Source: Cinclus cinclus
Taxonomy: Eukaryota; Chordata; Aves; Passeriformes; Cinclidae
Assembly (NCBI RefSeq): GCF_963662255.1
Contig: NC_085049.1
Span: 29,358,142-29,422,141, forward strand
DNA length: 64,000 nucleotides
Direction: 5' to 3'
Positions within the stretch are counted from its first letter, which is position 1, and every line of letters begins with the position of its first letter. Positions 51,201-62,875 of the stretch are shown here, one piece after another. Position numbers and translations under genes: made by a program. The notes below the pieces were generated by a model that did no database searches, had not been told where the DNA came from, and worked only from the letters and a program-made list of their open reading frames with translations.

Positions 51201-52129
51201 AAAATATGGTTTATTAAAATTTGGCACCTTTGAATGATTATGTACTAAATGTATTTGTCATGTAGAGCAACACCACGATGGCTGGAGTTGTGCCTGGCAG
51301 ACAGAAGCTTCCTGAGCAATAAAGAGGCCGTGAGATGAGTACAGTTTGTGCATTAAGTGTGCTGAGGGCAGGGAGGGGATACACAGCGGCTTGGCTGCAG
51401 GACCATCATGCTGTGGGTCTCTGCTGGTTTAAAGAAGTGTTTTCAACCTGTAAGTTTAGTGATCTGTCATAGAAATCAGGGATTTTAGGCCTTTTGAGAT
51501 CATGGCTACCTAATGGTTCTGGCTAAATCTGTATACAATCTAAGGTAATGTGATGCAGGTGTCTCTAGATGTAGATGCATTTTAATTGTGGTGTGAAACT
51601 GCAAGTTGAGTCCATTACCAATTATTTTAAGTTTGCTAATTGAGCTCTATGAAAAATTAAAAATTTATTAAAAATGTTTTACAAAGAAGGAATTCAGCAC
51701 CATTTCTGAATTTAATTAACCCATTAATAACTGCAAGGACATTCTTCCTGTCTTGCTTTTCAAAGATTAGGACAATCATAGATTTCTGTTAAGAATGGTA
51801 TTCCAAATTCTTAACATTTTGATATATTTTATCTTCACCTGAGGAAGAATAATATTGATAATCTCAAGAGGAAAGGGCTCTGGAATACTCTTGATACCAA
51901 TAACTCAGAAATAAAAGAGGAAAATATCTGTTGTATTTTGATAACAACTTTTGCTGATGATTTGTAAAGAATATTCTCAGGTTTAGATGAGTCTACTGTT
52001 CATTTGACAGACAGAAGGGAAAGCAAATGAGCAGAGGTGAACAGGAAGGCTTCGGTGTAGTAGACAAATGCCTTTGATGTCCTTGATTTCTGACTGGCAC
52101 CATAAATGCTGAACTTTTTTCTTTTACAG
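51201..52129. other. Non-coding stretch, nothing specific seen
   Basis: AT-rich with several TTAATTAA-like words around 51600-51730. No open frame of note and no repeat family. Confidence 0.6.
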
Positions 52130-52236
52130 TACAAACACCAGGCTGTTTTCAGGGCTTTGGTCTGGACGTGCTGCTCAAACAGCTTCAGGCTATGAAGAAC
52201 ATTTTAAAGGTGTTAGCCTGTTTGGCATAAGAAAAG
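52130..52236 (+). other. Candidate internal exon (unproven)
   Basis: A good 3' splice-site sequence (ACTTTTTTCTTTTACAG, ending at 52129) is followed by a block more GC-rich than its flanks. The plus-strand frame beginning at the second base stays open for 44 codons to a TGA at 52263. An AAAAG|GTAGAG sequence at 52236/52237 could serve as a 5' splice site, giving a 107-base exon. An alternative AAAG|GTGTTA is at 52209. The peptide (for example RLFSGLWSGRAAQTASGYEE) matches no family I know. It could equally be a non-coding RNA exon or chance. Confidence 0.15.
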
Positions 52237-53699
52237 GTAGAGCCATCACAGCTCTGCAAGTATGAAGTATGGAACAAACCAGGAGCAGTATATGTTGAAT
52301 TTGCCTTGGCATATCTTGTGTCCATTGTTTTCCAACTTGTGACATGTAGGAGTGGGTTATGTTTTCCATTTAAAAAAAAATCTTCTGTTTTCTTTTAAAA
52401 AAAAAAAAACAAACTGCAAACACTTAAGGTAAAGAAGCTGTTTCAATTTGGTAACTGCAGCATTTTCACCAACGTACACCTTGATTGCATAATGTTGTTG
52501 GGTCTTACTTCCTGTGTTTGCAAGCTAAGTCAAATTCTCATATGAACTGTGATCCTTGCATGAACTATTCATGGCTATAAGGCAGTTCCTTTACTCTCCA
52601 AGGTGTTGGAGACTTGTTACCATCTCCCATAAGGCCCCAGAAGTGAATATGTAGGTGCTCGACAGCTGGGGAGTGCAGCAGAGATTGACAGGTGTTTTTT
52701 GAGAACAGTGCAGCTACATCAGTGTGTGCTGCAGTCTTGAAGAAATGCTGAACAAAAAAAAAAATAATATTCAGGATGTTTGGGCTGTGGAAAAGCTGAA
52801 TATTGCAGGGCTTTTGTGTTCTTTGAAGATAATGGGCAAATAAAAGCAAAACTGTGGCTCAATTATCATTTGTGGATGTTGCCAAGGAGGTGCATTTGCA
52901 TTTTTCTTGCCTTTAATTATATATTTCTGCCACATCTCTTGTGCAGCTCTGTGGTGTGAGGCACATCAGGGTGAGGATAAACCTGCAGGAGAGCCAGGGC
53001 TGGTTTGTAGTGGAGCTGAGGTGGATGGGAAATGTCCAGGGATGAGGAGCTGAGTGAGCAGATTTCCCCTTTGGACCCCAGCATGTGCTTAAGCATTGGT
53101 GTTGAGCCTCAGGAACAGTAGTTTGAAAACTACAGCATTCAACCTATTTATGGTCATGAGTTGTTCTTCTTTGCAAGGTTTGGGATGGCAACCTCTCTAA
53201 GTCTGGGAAATGCATTCCTCTCTTGTAAATCACTCTTTTGGCTGGTTAGGATAAGCTTCACATGTTGTCTTTCAGTGTTGCTACAAATGCTCTCTTCTCC
53301 CTGAGCTGAGGTGGGGAAGGCTTCAGTAATGTGTGAAATATAGATTTTATGTATTTGGGGTTTTTTAAATTTTTTTTCTTTATCTGTTCCCTGCTTCTCA
53401 GGAGCTGTTGTGATGCCAATGATTCAAAGATACTCAGGAGAAGTTGAATCTAAAGCAGTGTAGGAAGCTGGAGTGCTCTTAAAAGATGCAAGAAACCTTA
53501 GCAATCAAATTTTTTGTTTATTTGCCCAACAGAAAAATTGTGGTCTCCCTGCCACTTAGCAAAAATTCAACAGAGAAGTGCTGCAGTGAAGTCTTTTAAA
53601 AGCAAAGGAGTCTTAAGTAATAAAAATATGCCCAAGGGCATTTACTATTACCGTAAGAAATATTATCATAAATAACCAGCACTATAAGTGTCATTTGGG
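52237..53699. other. Non-coding stretch with short A runs
   Basis: Contains A9 (52372-52380), A13 (52397-52409) and A11 (52754-52764) runs and otherwise unremarkable sequence. It is slightly GC-richer at 52940-53100. No gene is seen. Confidence 0.6.
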
Positions 53700-53930
53700 A
53701 AATGAATTATCAAAGTACTTTGTGCAATGTGCATTGTGCTTGTTTTTGTGTTAGTGCCATTCGTTACTTAATACACAAGAGAATTCAGGAATTTTCCCCA
53801 TTTCATGATGAAAGAGCTGAAAAATGGCAATTTAATGTATAAATTTAGTATCTGAAGGCTATAGTTTAGTCACACAGACAAAGAAGTTCAGTGACTTCTG
53901 TGAAGTTGTACTTGTCCAATTAATGTTCAA
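53700..53930 (+). mobile_element. Possible ancient LINE 3' end, weak
   Basis: Short words in the expected order suggest a third eroded CR1/L3- or L2-type 3' end: 'tcaaagtactttgt', then 'attttccccatttcatgatgaaagagctga', split here as 'attttccccatttcat' and 'gatgaaagagctga', then 'agtcacacagacaaag'. These correspond to 'tcaaagcgctttac', 'ttatccccattttacagatg' and 'aggtcacacagcaag'. Similarity is weaker than for the copies at 13.4 and 25.8 kb and may be accidental. Confidence 0.3.
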
Positions 53931-55703
53931 AAAATGATAAAAATGGGCAAAAATATGAAAAAGGTTTTGTGCAATGTAAATAATAACTACTTGAAAAAGC
54001 AAAACCAAATGTTTTGGGGCCTGAAAGTTTTTTAAATCTAAAATATTGCATTGTATGTTTTGTCGACTTAATTTTTTTTAGATTAAATGCTTTTTAAAAA
54101 TTTAATGACAAGCTGAAATATTCTGAATGCAAGTATTTCAATGTCATGATTTTTTTGTGTGTTCTTTCTGCCATTGATGTTTGGAGTGGTTTGGTGTTTT
54201 AATCCAATCACTCACTGAGTATTTTGCCACAAACTGGCTCTACCTTGGTCTTCTACCATCTCTTTCTCATCTCATGAAAACCAGAATTAGTTTTCCCACT
54301 TGAGGTACAGAGCTCACGTGAAAATCTTCCTTAGTCTTGGCCTTGTAGATGAATAAATGTGAACCTTTCATCTCTTGAAGGGAAAATGAACATAATGAGA
54401 AGACATCTAAAAATAGGTGATTTGAACCTAGATTTCATGTTTCATACATTCCTTTCATGCTTTCCTCAAGAAGCCCATTCATGTGCTCAATAATATGATA
54501 CAACTGGAAGATTAGAAAAAATCTTGAAAGAGAGAATATAATATCACTATGAGATTTTGTAGGAGTATTAAATCCCCTTTCACTTTAAGAAATTATGGAC
54601 ATATGAAATAGAGCAGAAACATGAAAGTAGGGTATCTGGTCACTGGTATCATGCAGTCACACAAAAGTTGGTGTTATCAGATGCAGTTCTGATGAAAATA
54701 TTGAAGAATTTTTTAAATGAAAGAAACTCAATAATTTCAGAGAAAAGCAACAATCCTAAGATAGTAAATATAACTGTATTTAGGAACCCTGATGTTGCAG
54801 AATATTTGGTTTTGTTCCTCTTAATTGATTTTGGTTTTTCTGTCTTTTTTCCTTTTCTTATAAATACTTATATCATCTGTTTAGATAACGGGAGAACTTG
54901 CTAGCACCACCTATTGGATGAGAAATTTTCCTTAAATCTAAATAGCTGCTGTTAATGTCTGTACAAAAAAGCACCGTGTTTCTCTTTGAAGCTGAAATAT
55001 CTCCAAGCAGTCAGCTTACAAAAGGGCATTTTGTTTTGTCAGTCCTTCAATAAATACAGTAATTTAATAATTAGTCGCGGGGACTGAGAAATTTCAGTGT
55101 TTTGTTGCTGCAGCACGAGGGTTTTCATACGCTGGGAGTGCACCTAAAGCTGCTCATTGTTCAGAGTCTGAGCACACTAATACTAAGCTGTCACTCTGAG
55201 GACAGGAGGAAGTGCTGGGAGCTCCAGGCATCCATTATTTTTCATCAAAAATTGCTTTTTGTTAAACGGTTTGTACTCATCTTCTCATAAATAAAAGGTG
55301 TTCGTGGAGGGGTGGAACAAACAAGACAACCCTCCTGCCTGAGCTGTTTTCTTTGACAAACCCATGCACTGAGCTAAAGCTTCAGCTCTGCAGTACTATA
55401 TTTAAAATAGAGCTAAGCTTTTCACTGCTTCTTAAAAATAGATTATTTATCCTTCCATATACACGAACACAACTGACTCGACAGGCAGAAAGAATAGTTA
55501 CTTAATTCCCCTCCTACTCTCTTGTTTCTTCCCTATTAACATTATCTCCTTGGTAACACATCCCATGAATTGTGTCTATGATATGCCAGCTACTGCACTC
55601 TTAGTGTCTTGCTACTTAAATGTATTTGAATTTTGTTTCTGAGGTCCCACCCTAAATGGTGACATTCTTTTTTATTGTCTTTCCTGAGTGTGTTCAGTTT
55701 TTG
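53931..55703. other. Non-coding stretch with a candidate conserved block
   Basis: AT-rich. Open frames are under 80 codons. The part at about 54985-55320 looks less degenerate, with a CpG-containing TAATTAGTCGCGGGG segment, and is discussed under findings. No repeat family is recognised. Confidence 0.6.
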
Positions 55704-55740
55704 TTTTTTTTTTTTTTTTTGTTTGTTTGTTTGGTTTTTT
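55704..55740 (+). repeat. T17 homopolymer followed by GTTT repeats
   Basis: Seventeen T are followed by GTTT tetramers and a GG-interrupted T run. On the minus strand this would be an A-rich tract, but no retroposed body lies on the expected side. Confidence 0.85.
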
Positions 55741-56569
55741 GTGTGTTCATTGACATCAGATGTAACATGACCCCTGCCACTGAAATGAATGACAGGAACT
55801 TAACTGAGCCTGAATTTCTCAGAAGTTTTTCTTTTTTAATCCTACTGTAATATTACAACTGATCAGATGTATATTTTTAGTACAGTAAGTAATATCTCAC
55901 CCAAATATATGTTTGTGCATAAACTTAAAAGGAAAGACCGTCATCTTTTTTTCCCCCACGTTACTTTTGCAAGAGAGCCCACAGCCTTTTGTTTTAAACA
56001 TTTGACAATGTGTAATCAGAATCCATCTGAGCCTAAAGCATTAACACTTTTAATATCAATTATATTCTCCTTTGAAGGGGCTGATCAGACATTTATATAT
56101 AATTTTTTGAGCATTAGAGACTGTGATTTTTTTTCTTAAATGTGTATATTTTGTATAGGGCTTCTCACAGCTGCTAAAAAACAGGTTGATTATTTAGGTT
56201 GGGATAATATTAATCTCTGCAAATCTCTACGTTGATTTTGACACAAGGTTACTTGAAATTATTGGTTTCAGTGTCAAAGAGAGAACCACTTTAACTTCTA
56301 TGGCTTAATTAAATTAATTTTAATCCCGGAGATCTATTTCTTTCACTTATTAAAATGCTATTAACTGGCTTCCCAAAGAAATACAGGGACCTAGAAGTTA
56401 CATCCAGGCCGTTAAAACTCTCCATTGGGAACGAGCTCCGTTTTCAATGAAAAATTCCAGCTTCATTGATTCAGAATTTTCTTGCAATAAGGAACACCAC
56501 ATTGGCTAGTTAAAAATCTGATCAACTCTGCTAAAAATCTGTCTTCCTTCCTTTTATAGTAATGAACAA
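55741..56569. other. Non-coding stretch, nothing specific seen
   Basis: AT-rich, with TTAATTAAATTAATTTTAAT-type words near 56310 and a few CpGs from 56400 on. No convincing open frame. Confidence 0.6.
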
Positions 56570-57200
56570 GGGCAAAGAAGCGAAGATAGTTTAGCGTGGG
56601 CTCTGTGAAACAGGAGCTCACCTCCTTGGGTGTGCCCTGTCAAGCAGAGGTCTCTGGAACACCTTGGGATACCTTTGCAATGCAATACAAATGAGCTCCC
56701 AACATCACTTTCTATTAATTTTTATAACAGAAAAAAAAAAAAGAAAAGAGATAATAATGGAAGTAATCTGTATAAAATACATAATATGAGTAGTCACCAA
56801 ATGAAATTCCATCTAGTGCAGATTCCAGAAATGCTGGGTGCCCAAAATCCACAGCAGCGACCTGGAGAGGCTTCAGAGGGCACGGCTGCCATTCAATGCC
56901 GAGATAATCCCGGTGAGATCAGGGGGTAATGGCCGTGTTAGGGGAGAGGGCTTGGTGTGAATAACCCCCTAATAACACTTGTCTGTCCCAGGTGCTAAAA
57001 GCATCTTAACATCCTGCAGCTGAGAGGGTTTGGCTGTACGTGTGTCCTGGAGACAGCCAAGGCATCACGAACACGCACCGAGGGCCAAACACCTTCTCTG
57101 GCATCAAGAAAGCTGGATCACGTTGAGCTACTCCATTTGTCTTCCCTGATTTATTCATTCGTAAGAAAACTGATGCTTGTCTGCGTGTGAAGCATCCAGA
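56570..57200. promoter_or_regulatory. CpG-enriched block in AT-rich DNA
   Basis: About 13 CpGs are spread through roughly 630 bases, several times the density of ordinary parts of the window. They cluster at 56845-56935 and 57035-57130. A 99-codon plus frame (56630-56929) and a 67-codon minus frame (57006-57209) cross it without recognised motifs. An A12 run is at 56731. CpG retention suggests low germline methylation or constraint, so an enhancer or a remote promoter is possible. It does not reach classical CpG-island density. Confidence 0.35.
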
Positions 57201-57705
57201 AAATAGCAATTGTTTATTGGCAAATAGGTGAAGAAATCATTCCAGTGTTGAAAGGCTGGTAGTAGCGTTGTAGGGAGTAAAGATGTTCTTAAAAGTATGA
57301 TTTTGAAGGCTAATGCATTTATTTGTTTTGTCATTTTCAACACTTTCCATGACAGGTGGGAATAAGATTCTTTATTCTGCAACTTGTACACTTGTGAACA
57401 CTTTTAGTTAAGTAATCCTTATTTGCTTAGTAAAAGAGGGGTTTCCTTTTGAGTTAGTAGAAATATCCTTTAGATATGAGTGCTTTGGTTTGTAAGTCTT
57501 ATATTTAACAATCTTTATGGTTTGAGACTGGCAAGGTAGTTTCTGTACTTGGGAACTAGAGGAAGCAGGAAGAGAAGGATGGACAGAGAGAATAAACAAT
57601 TTTTAGCTTTTTTTAGTAATTGGCTTAAAGAAGATTAATAAACCATCCTGGGGACAGGTATTTAAGAAACTCATGAATCTACACCCCTAAACAGCTAGGG
57701 AGGTC
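57201..57705. other. Non-coding stretch, nothing specific seen
   Basis: AT-rich sequence with short minus-strand open frames (under 80 codons) and no repeat family. Confidence 0.6.
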
Positions 57706-57724
57706 TTTTTTTTTTTTTTTTTTT
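57706..57724 (+). repeat. T homopolymer (19)
   Basis: Nineteen T followed by CCCCTGGGG. It ties with the G19 run as the longest homopolymer in the window. No poly(A) signal or retrocopy is visible in the minus-strand direction. Confidence 0.9.
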
Positions 57725-59954
57725 CCCCTGGGGAGAGGGATGTCAGATTATTTTGTTCTTTGAGGGTTTTTGAGATTTATAAATCACGCTCATGCAATGT
57801 GGCCACTCTGAACTTCGAGGAAGGAGCATTTGTGGAGTAGGGTGCCCAAAAATCTGTGTCAGTGCTTCTCAGGAACAAATTGTGAATGACCCTGTGATCT
57901 CACAAGTAGGAAAGGAACAGGAATGGAAAGGGACATGATCGAGAAAAAATGTTGATAATGTAGAGTAGACAAGTTGAATTTTATCTTCAAATTTTCTGAA
58001 CTCACTTGTTTGCTGTTGGTTGAGATGTCTAAACTCCTAATGTCAATAACCCACAAAGAGGAGGAAGGGGAGAAGGGGGAATGACCCCCAGTGCTGTCAG
58101 CACTGAGAGCTGCACTATTGACAAGGAGCATTTACCAGCAGTGTTTAAAAGCTGTTTCCTTCATCAGCCAGCTTGGCTGGGTTATAAATGAGACACAGTA
58201 ATCGTTCACACAAGCTCAACCTGACAGATATAAAGCCTTTGACAGAAGCACTGTTATTAGGTTCCACATTGGTAGCAGGGTTTTCTTGTTATGCCATCAA
58301 CTATTTGGAGAGCACGAGGGCAGCCCAGACGGCAGGATGGGGCTCCAGGCTGAGCTCCAGGGCAGGAAGGTAGTGAGCAGAACAAGCCCCCAGGAGCTGG
58401 GCTTTGGCTGGAGAGGAGCACTGATGTAATGTGCTACTTCAGTCCACCTTCTGGGAACGAAGGGAAGCTGACCCTACAGCTCTGTAAGAGTCCTTCGCGT
58501 GGTTTCTCAAATTTCAAGAGACCCTTTTGGTACAAGGTACAAATTTGGATTTTATGAATAGCTGCAAGGGATGCTATGAATGTGGCTTTCTAACTTTGTG
58601 TGTGCAAAAGGTTTGCTGAGCTGTGATATTTTCAAAAGTTCCCAGAATTTTAATGCTAGGCTTAATTTAAACCTCAGCATAAGCATTCCAGCTGAGCTGT
58701 TGGGTGTTATCACTGAAACCACGAGTTTGACCTGTTATTTTGTCAGTGTTTAGAGGAGAATGTCCTGTGGTGTCATGAATCAAGCAAACTACATTATAAC
58801 CTTACCTGCAGGGTTTAACCTGTGAACACATCTAAATTTGGCAAGCTCTGTGTGTGTGTTATCCGTGGGCATTTTGCATATGTTTTTATATTAGTTTGAA
58901 GCTGCTTGGACAAGTGGAAAAAGCAGAAGCCTGAGAGAGAGCTTACAGGGGTACCACAAGATTATAGTTTGCTTGAGTGGCAAGTGAAAGGGCTCATCCA
59001 GGTGTCAAGGAGTGAAAAGCATTAACAGGAATGAAGAAATTGGGTCAGACAATCTGCAGCCCAGGCAACAAGGACAAGACTCTTCACTGCCTTCCAGCTT
59101 CAGGAGCTATTCTGAAGACAGTGCTTTGTGAATCAGGGATTTAATCTGGGCAATATAGTTATCATTTTTCCTCAGGAGTCCCACCACCATGAATGTACAA
59201 ACCTGTTTCCCTGACAGAAATGGCAAAAAAAATACATAACAAAAGGTGACAATGGACGCTTCATAGGAACCTGCTGACAAAACTAATTAGGGGACAATTT
59301 GGGTAAAGTACAAAATTGCATTTGGAAAAGGTATATAAAAGAAGAAATAGTGCAAGTTAAGTAAGCCAGAATATGTAGATTTTTCTTTTTTGGTTTTAAG
59401 AAATTCCTTGCCATGTACAGTAAAGCATTCCTTAGTCCTGTTGAGCTCTATTCTCTGAGGGAATTCCCCTGTTGGGTGGCTATGGCTGAACAGAATAAAT
59501 TGCCCAAGGTGACATCCTTAATGGACTAAAAAAATTGCTTTTTTAAAATACTTTAAATACAAGTAGAAATTACCCTTTGATTTACAGATTGTCCCCAGAT
59601 TAGCATCAGCACATGTAAAATAAATGTCCAAAACATTTAGAAATTGTAATGAATACTTAAGGGATGCCACGAAGGGGAATGCAGGTTGGCAATCAGTCCT
59701 CTTCAGAAGAATAAGAAAATGCATAAGAACTTGATTCCAAATTTGGCACTAGGGATAGCAAAATAAAATATTACACTGTTTACCTCTCAGTGCATTGACT
59801 ACAGATGTGTCAGTGACAGGTTTCTTAGGTGCAAGTTAATAATGAATTAATCTCTCTCTGGACCTCCAGAGTTGCTGGAGAGCTAAGAGAACACGGGATC
59901 AATTTCTGGCTGTTGGTGGTACCTCTGAGCAGGTCACAAGGACAGGAATCCTGT
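57725..59954. other. Non-coding stretch, no gene seen
   Basis: Average composition, with CpG-containing patches at about 58305-58500. A purine tract is listed separately. Open frames are up to 90 codons with no recognised domain. Confidence 0.6.
58055..58081 (+). repeat. Uninterrupted purine tract (27)
   Basis: Twenty-seven consecutive A/G residues on the plus strand, built of GGAA/GGGG blocks. Such homopurine stretches can form triplex DNA and contain ETS-like GGAA cores. Here it may be simple low complexity. Confidence 0.8.
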
Positions 59955-59989
59955 ACACACACACACACATACACACACACACATGCATG

Positions 59990-60040
<51 letters not shown>
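59955..60040 (+). repeat. Compound AC/AT microsatellite
   Basis: Interrupted AC dinucleotides (59955-59996, with AT and ATGCATGC interruptions) lead to a pure (AC)12 run at 59997-60020 and then (AT)10 at 60021-60040. The pure runs are likely length-polymorphic. Open frames with Thr-His or Cys-Val repeats on the two strands are artefacts of this tract. Confidence 0.97.
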
Positions 60041-62844
60041 GCCATTCTAATTCAAGAAAGCAATTTTCTCTGCTTCATTTTAGGTGAAGTTGCATCTGTA
60101 TTCAGCTCTAGTCCTAAAATGCTCTGCAGCTCTTGTTCCTGGTGCTGGTTTGTGGGTCAGAACCTCTATTCTGGGTCCGTGTGCTCACTGGGAAGGCTCC
60201 CACGTGTGGAACCTTGCAGTTCCCCTCTGCCCAGGCTCAGCACAATACAGCTGGTTTTGCTCCATCCCAAATTTACAACCTTTCTAATGTCACTGCTCAT
60301 AAAATTCACAGAATTCGCATAATATGCTTCTGAAAGGAAGACTTTTATGAAAAAAATTGAAGTATGATGTGAGAGGAAAATCTTTTTAATACATTAAGGT
60401 GTACACATTGGACTTTCTTGTGTTTTAAAAGCCCCTATTCCCAAAGGAAGGGCATGTTTCTCAAGAATTCTCATGAAATATCTGGGACACCAGACTGTTC
60501 CATGGGAATGGGTGCTGGAAAATGTTATCTGCCAAGATGAAGGTTTTTTTTGTATTAAACCTACAGCAGCTCTTGTTGGCTCTTTCTATTCCTTTTGGTA
60601 GCTGAGCAGGATATAGGTTAGTTCCACTCAGGGTTAAACCATGACCAGGGATTTTTTGTTATCAGGTATGTTTTGAGAGAGTGTTGTCGACTTCCTTCTT
60701 ACCTGTATGCAGCTCAGTCTGCCTTGAACCAATTCCTCATTTACCTACAGTCAGTCCCTTTACTATGGTCACTTTGCACCTCAGAAGGGATAGATTTCAA
60801 GGAAGAAGGCAAGGATTTCTGGAAGTATGTTTTGTAGAGTAATTTAAATATTTCTGAAGCAAAAGCTGCTGTTTACTCTGCAGCAAGTGTTACTAACATA
60901 AGCTATTGGAAATTTTTTCTTCTCTTTCATAGCCTGCTGGCCTGCAGGTAACTTTTCCATCTAGGCATTACATCACATCAATTTGTAACCAATGCAATTA
61001 CTGTTTTCTAGGGGAACAGAAATTCCTCATATTCTGTTTCTTGGTGGTTTTTTTTTGGTTTTTTTTTGGTTTTGTTTTTCTTTTGAATATGTTGCAAACC
61101 AATTCTGTCTGAACACTACTTACCTGAAAGCATGCTAGATCTTCTGAGAATATCTATAAATCCTCCTCTTCCCAGCATTGCTAGTGGGGCTCGAAATAGA
61201 AACTGAGAATATGAGGAGTGTGGTCTGCTAATGCCTTTGTCACTTTGAGAGTAGCCTGCTTTCATGAGCTCTAGGTGAGGCTACATCTAAAAGCTGTTTG
61301 GAGGTTGCAGTGATTTGCAGGCAGGAAGAGATTTTGTTATTTGGTTCATGAATGTCTTGGCCCTGTCCTCCTCAATCCAAACTCTCCTGTTAATTGTTTG
61401 GTTCCTAGGCAAATTTTTTTCTAGTTTGGATCTACTCTTTGAGAAAGTTACTCGCTTATCATAATGTTTGCATATTATAAGTAGCAATGGTATATAAAGG
61501 AGGAGGGAGTAAGTAAGTGAAGGATCTTGGCTGGCCAGACTTTAAGTCTCTTACTCTTTCTGCATTGCTCAAGAAATGCAGTAATGAGACAATAAGCAGA
61601 AGACTATCTATCTCTCCCACTCCAAGTGTAAAATGCCTCCTTGTGGAGCTTAGTTAACTTGAGATATGCTGTGGTAGGGTTTTCTGGTGGGCTTGGTTTT
61701 GTTTAAAATAAATGGAAATAATTCCATTACTGTCAGGTGACACCACAGACACTGAGGTGTAGATTTCTAACCTAGGATTCTGCTTAAATCATTAGAGGTA
61801 TTGGTGTTTTATGGACTGTTGAAACGAAACAAAAGCTGAAGGAAGTAGGCAAATCACATGGCCTGCCATGGGTTAAGGATAAAACTCAAAGCAATATTGT
61901 GAATTTACTCACAAAAGTTTTTCAGACCTCTTTTTGGCCATTTGAACAAGTTGACTCTTACATCAGGTTCATTCAGAATATACTGTTAGGTAAATATTCC
62001 CAAGTGTGGAAACTCAGATTTTCACCCATTTTTTTTGTGTCCTTCACATTTGAAACCAGACCATGATAGGATTTTGGATACATTTCTGCAATAGCTGCAT
62101 GAATTTCCAGCATAGATTCACAAGCACATGTCATATACTAATAATGTTGTAGTGAAGTTAAGTATTGGGCAGGAAGAGATAATTTAGTGTGTGTGTATTT
62201 AAATAAGCTCTGTATCTTGATAAATGCATGTGGTACTCTTTTTGTTAAATACTTTTTGTGTCATGTCTGCCACACTGCAAAGCTGGGGCTGTGTTGATGA
62301 GTTTTGTAAAACAGCTGCTTGATCACAGAGGTACTTCATGAGCTGTTTAACCAGGGATATGTCTGATTTCCTGCTTGTAGCTGTGCTTGGAGTTCAGACC
62401 TTGCACAGAGCAAAGCTGACTTTTAGCCAGCTGCCCAGAGAGGCAGAGGTTGCACTTGAGCCCAGCCTTATGCTCCTGAGTTTCTCTGCCAGTAGAGGAA
62501 AACCCGGAATCTGATTAAAACCTGTTGAGGAGCTCTGTCTCAAGTGGAAGCCTGAGTTCTCTGGTGCCATGAGATAACCACATTATGTCTGTTGTTACAA
62601 GATGTTCCTACCAGAGCGGAAGGAAACCTGGATTGTCCAGCTCGTAGTAAACAGCGAGTAGCCCATGGCAGGTTCTGGTAGCAATGGCATCACAACATCC
62701 GCGGTGCAGGGTCAGCAGTGTGCCTGAGAGACTTACACCACACATGATCTGTCTCATCAGATCAGAACATCCCATAAATGTATCTGTTCCATCAGTTTTA
62801 TCTACACAATCTCAGCTCTCAAACCAAACTGCTGCTGCTTTACC
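60041..62844. other. Non-coding stretch, no gene seen
   Basis: Three overlapping plus-strand frames of 66-111 codons (59987-60333) start in or beside the microsatellite and have no recognised domain. A T-rich GGTTTT tract is at 61041-61084. The rest is AT-rich unique-looking sequence. Confidence 0.6.
61041..61084 (+). repeat. T-rich tract with GG interruptions
   Basis: Blocks of 8-10 T are separated by GG, then TTTTG and TTTTTC. Low-complexity sequence. Confidence 0.8.
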
Positions 62845-62875
62845 TTTCTTTTTTTTTTCTTTTTTTTTTTTCCCT
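62845..62875 (+). repeat. Polypyrimidine, T-rich tract
   Basis: T blocks of up to about 11 are separated by single C and end in CCCTTC. It looks like a long splice-acceptor tract, but no exon-like sequence follows. Confidence 0.8.

Noticed and set aside
57706..57724. T19 run as the reverse-strand poly(A) tail of a processed pseudogene
   Set aside because: No AATAAA at the proper distance and no coding similarity or target-site duplication on the expected side.
59825..60050. Cys-Val and Thr-His repeat peptides
   Set aside because: Translation of the AC/AT microsatellite on opposite strands.
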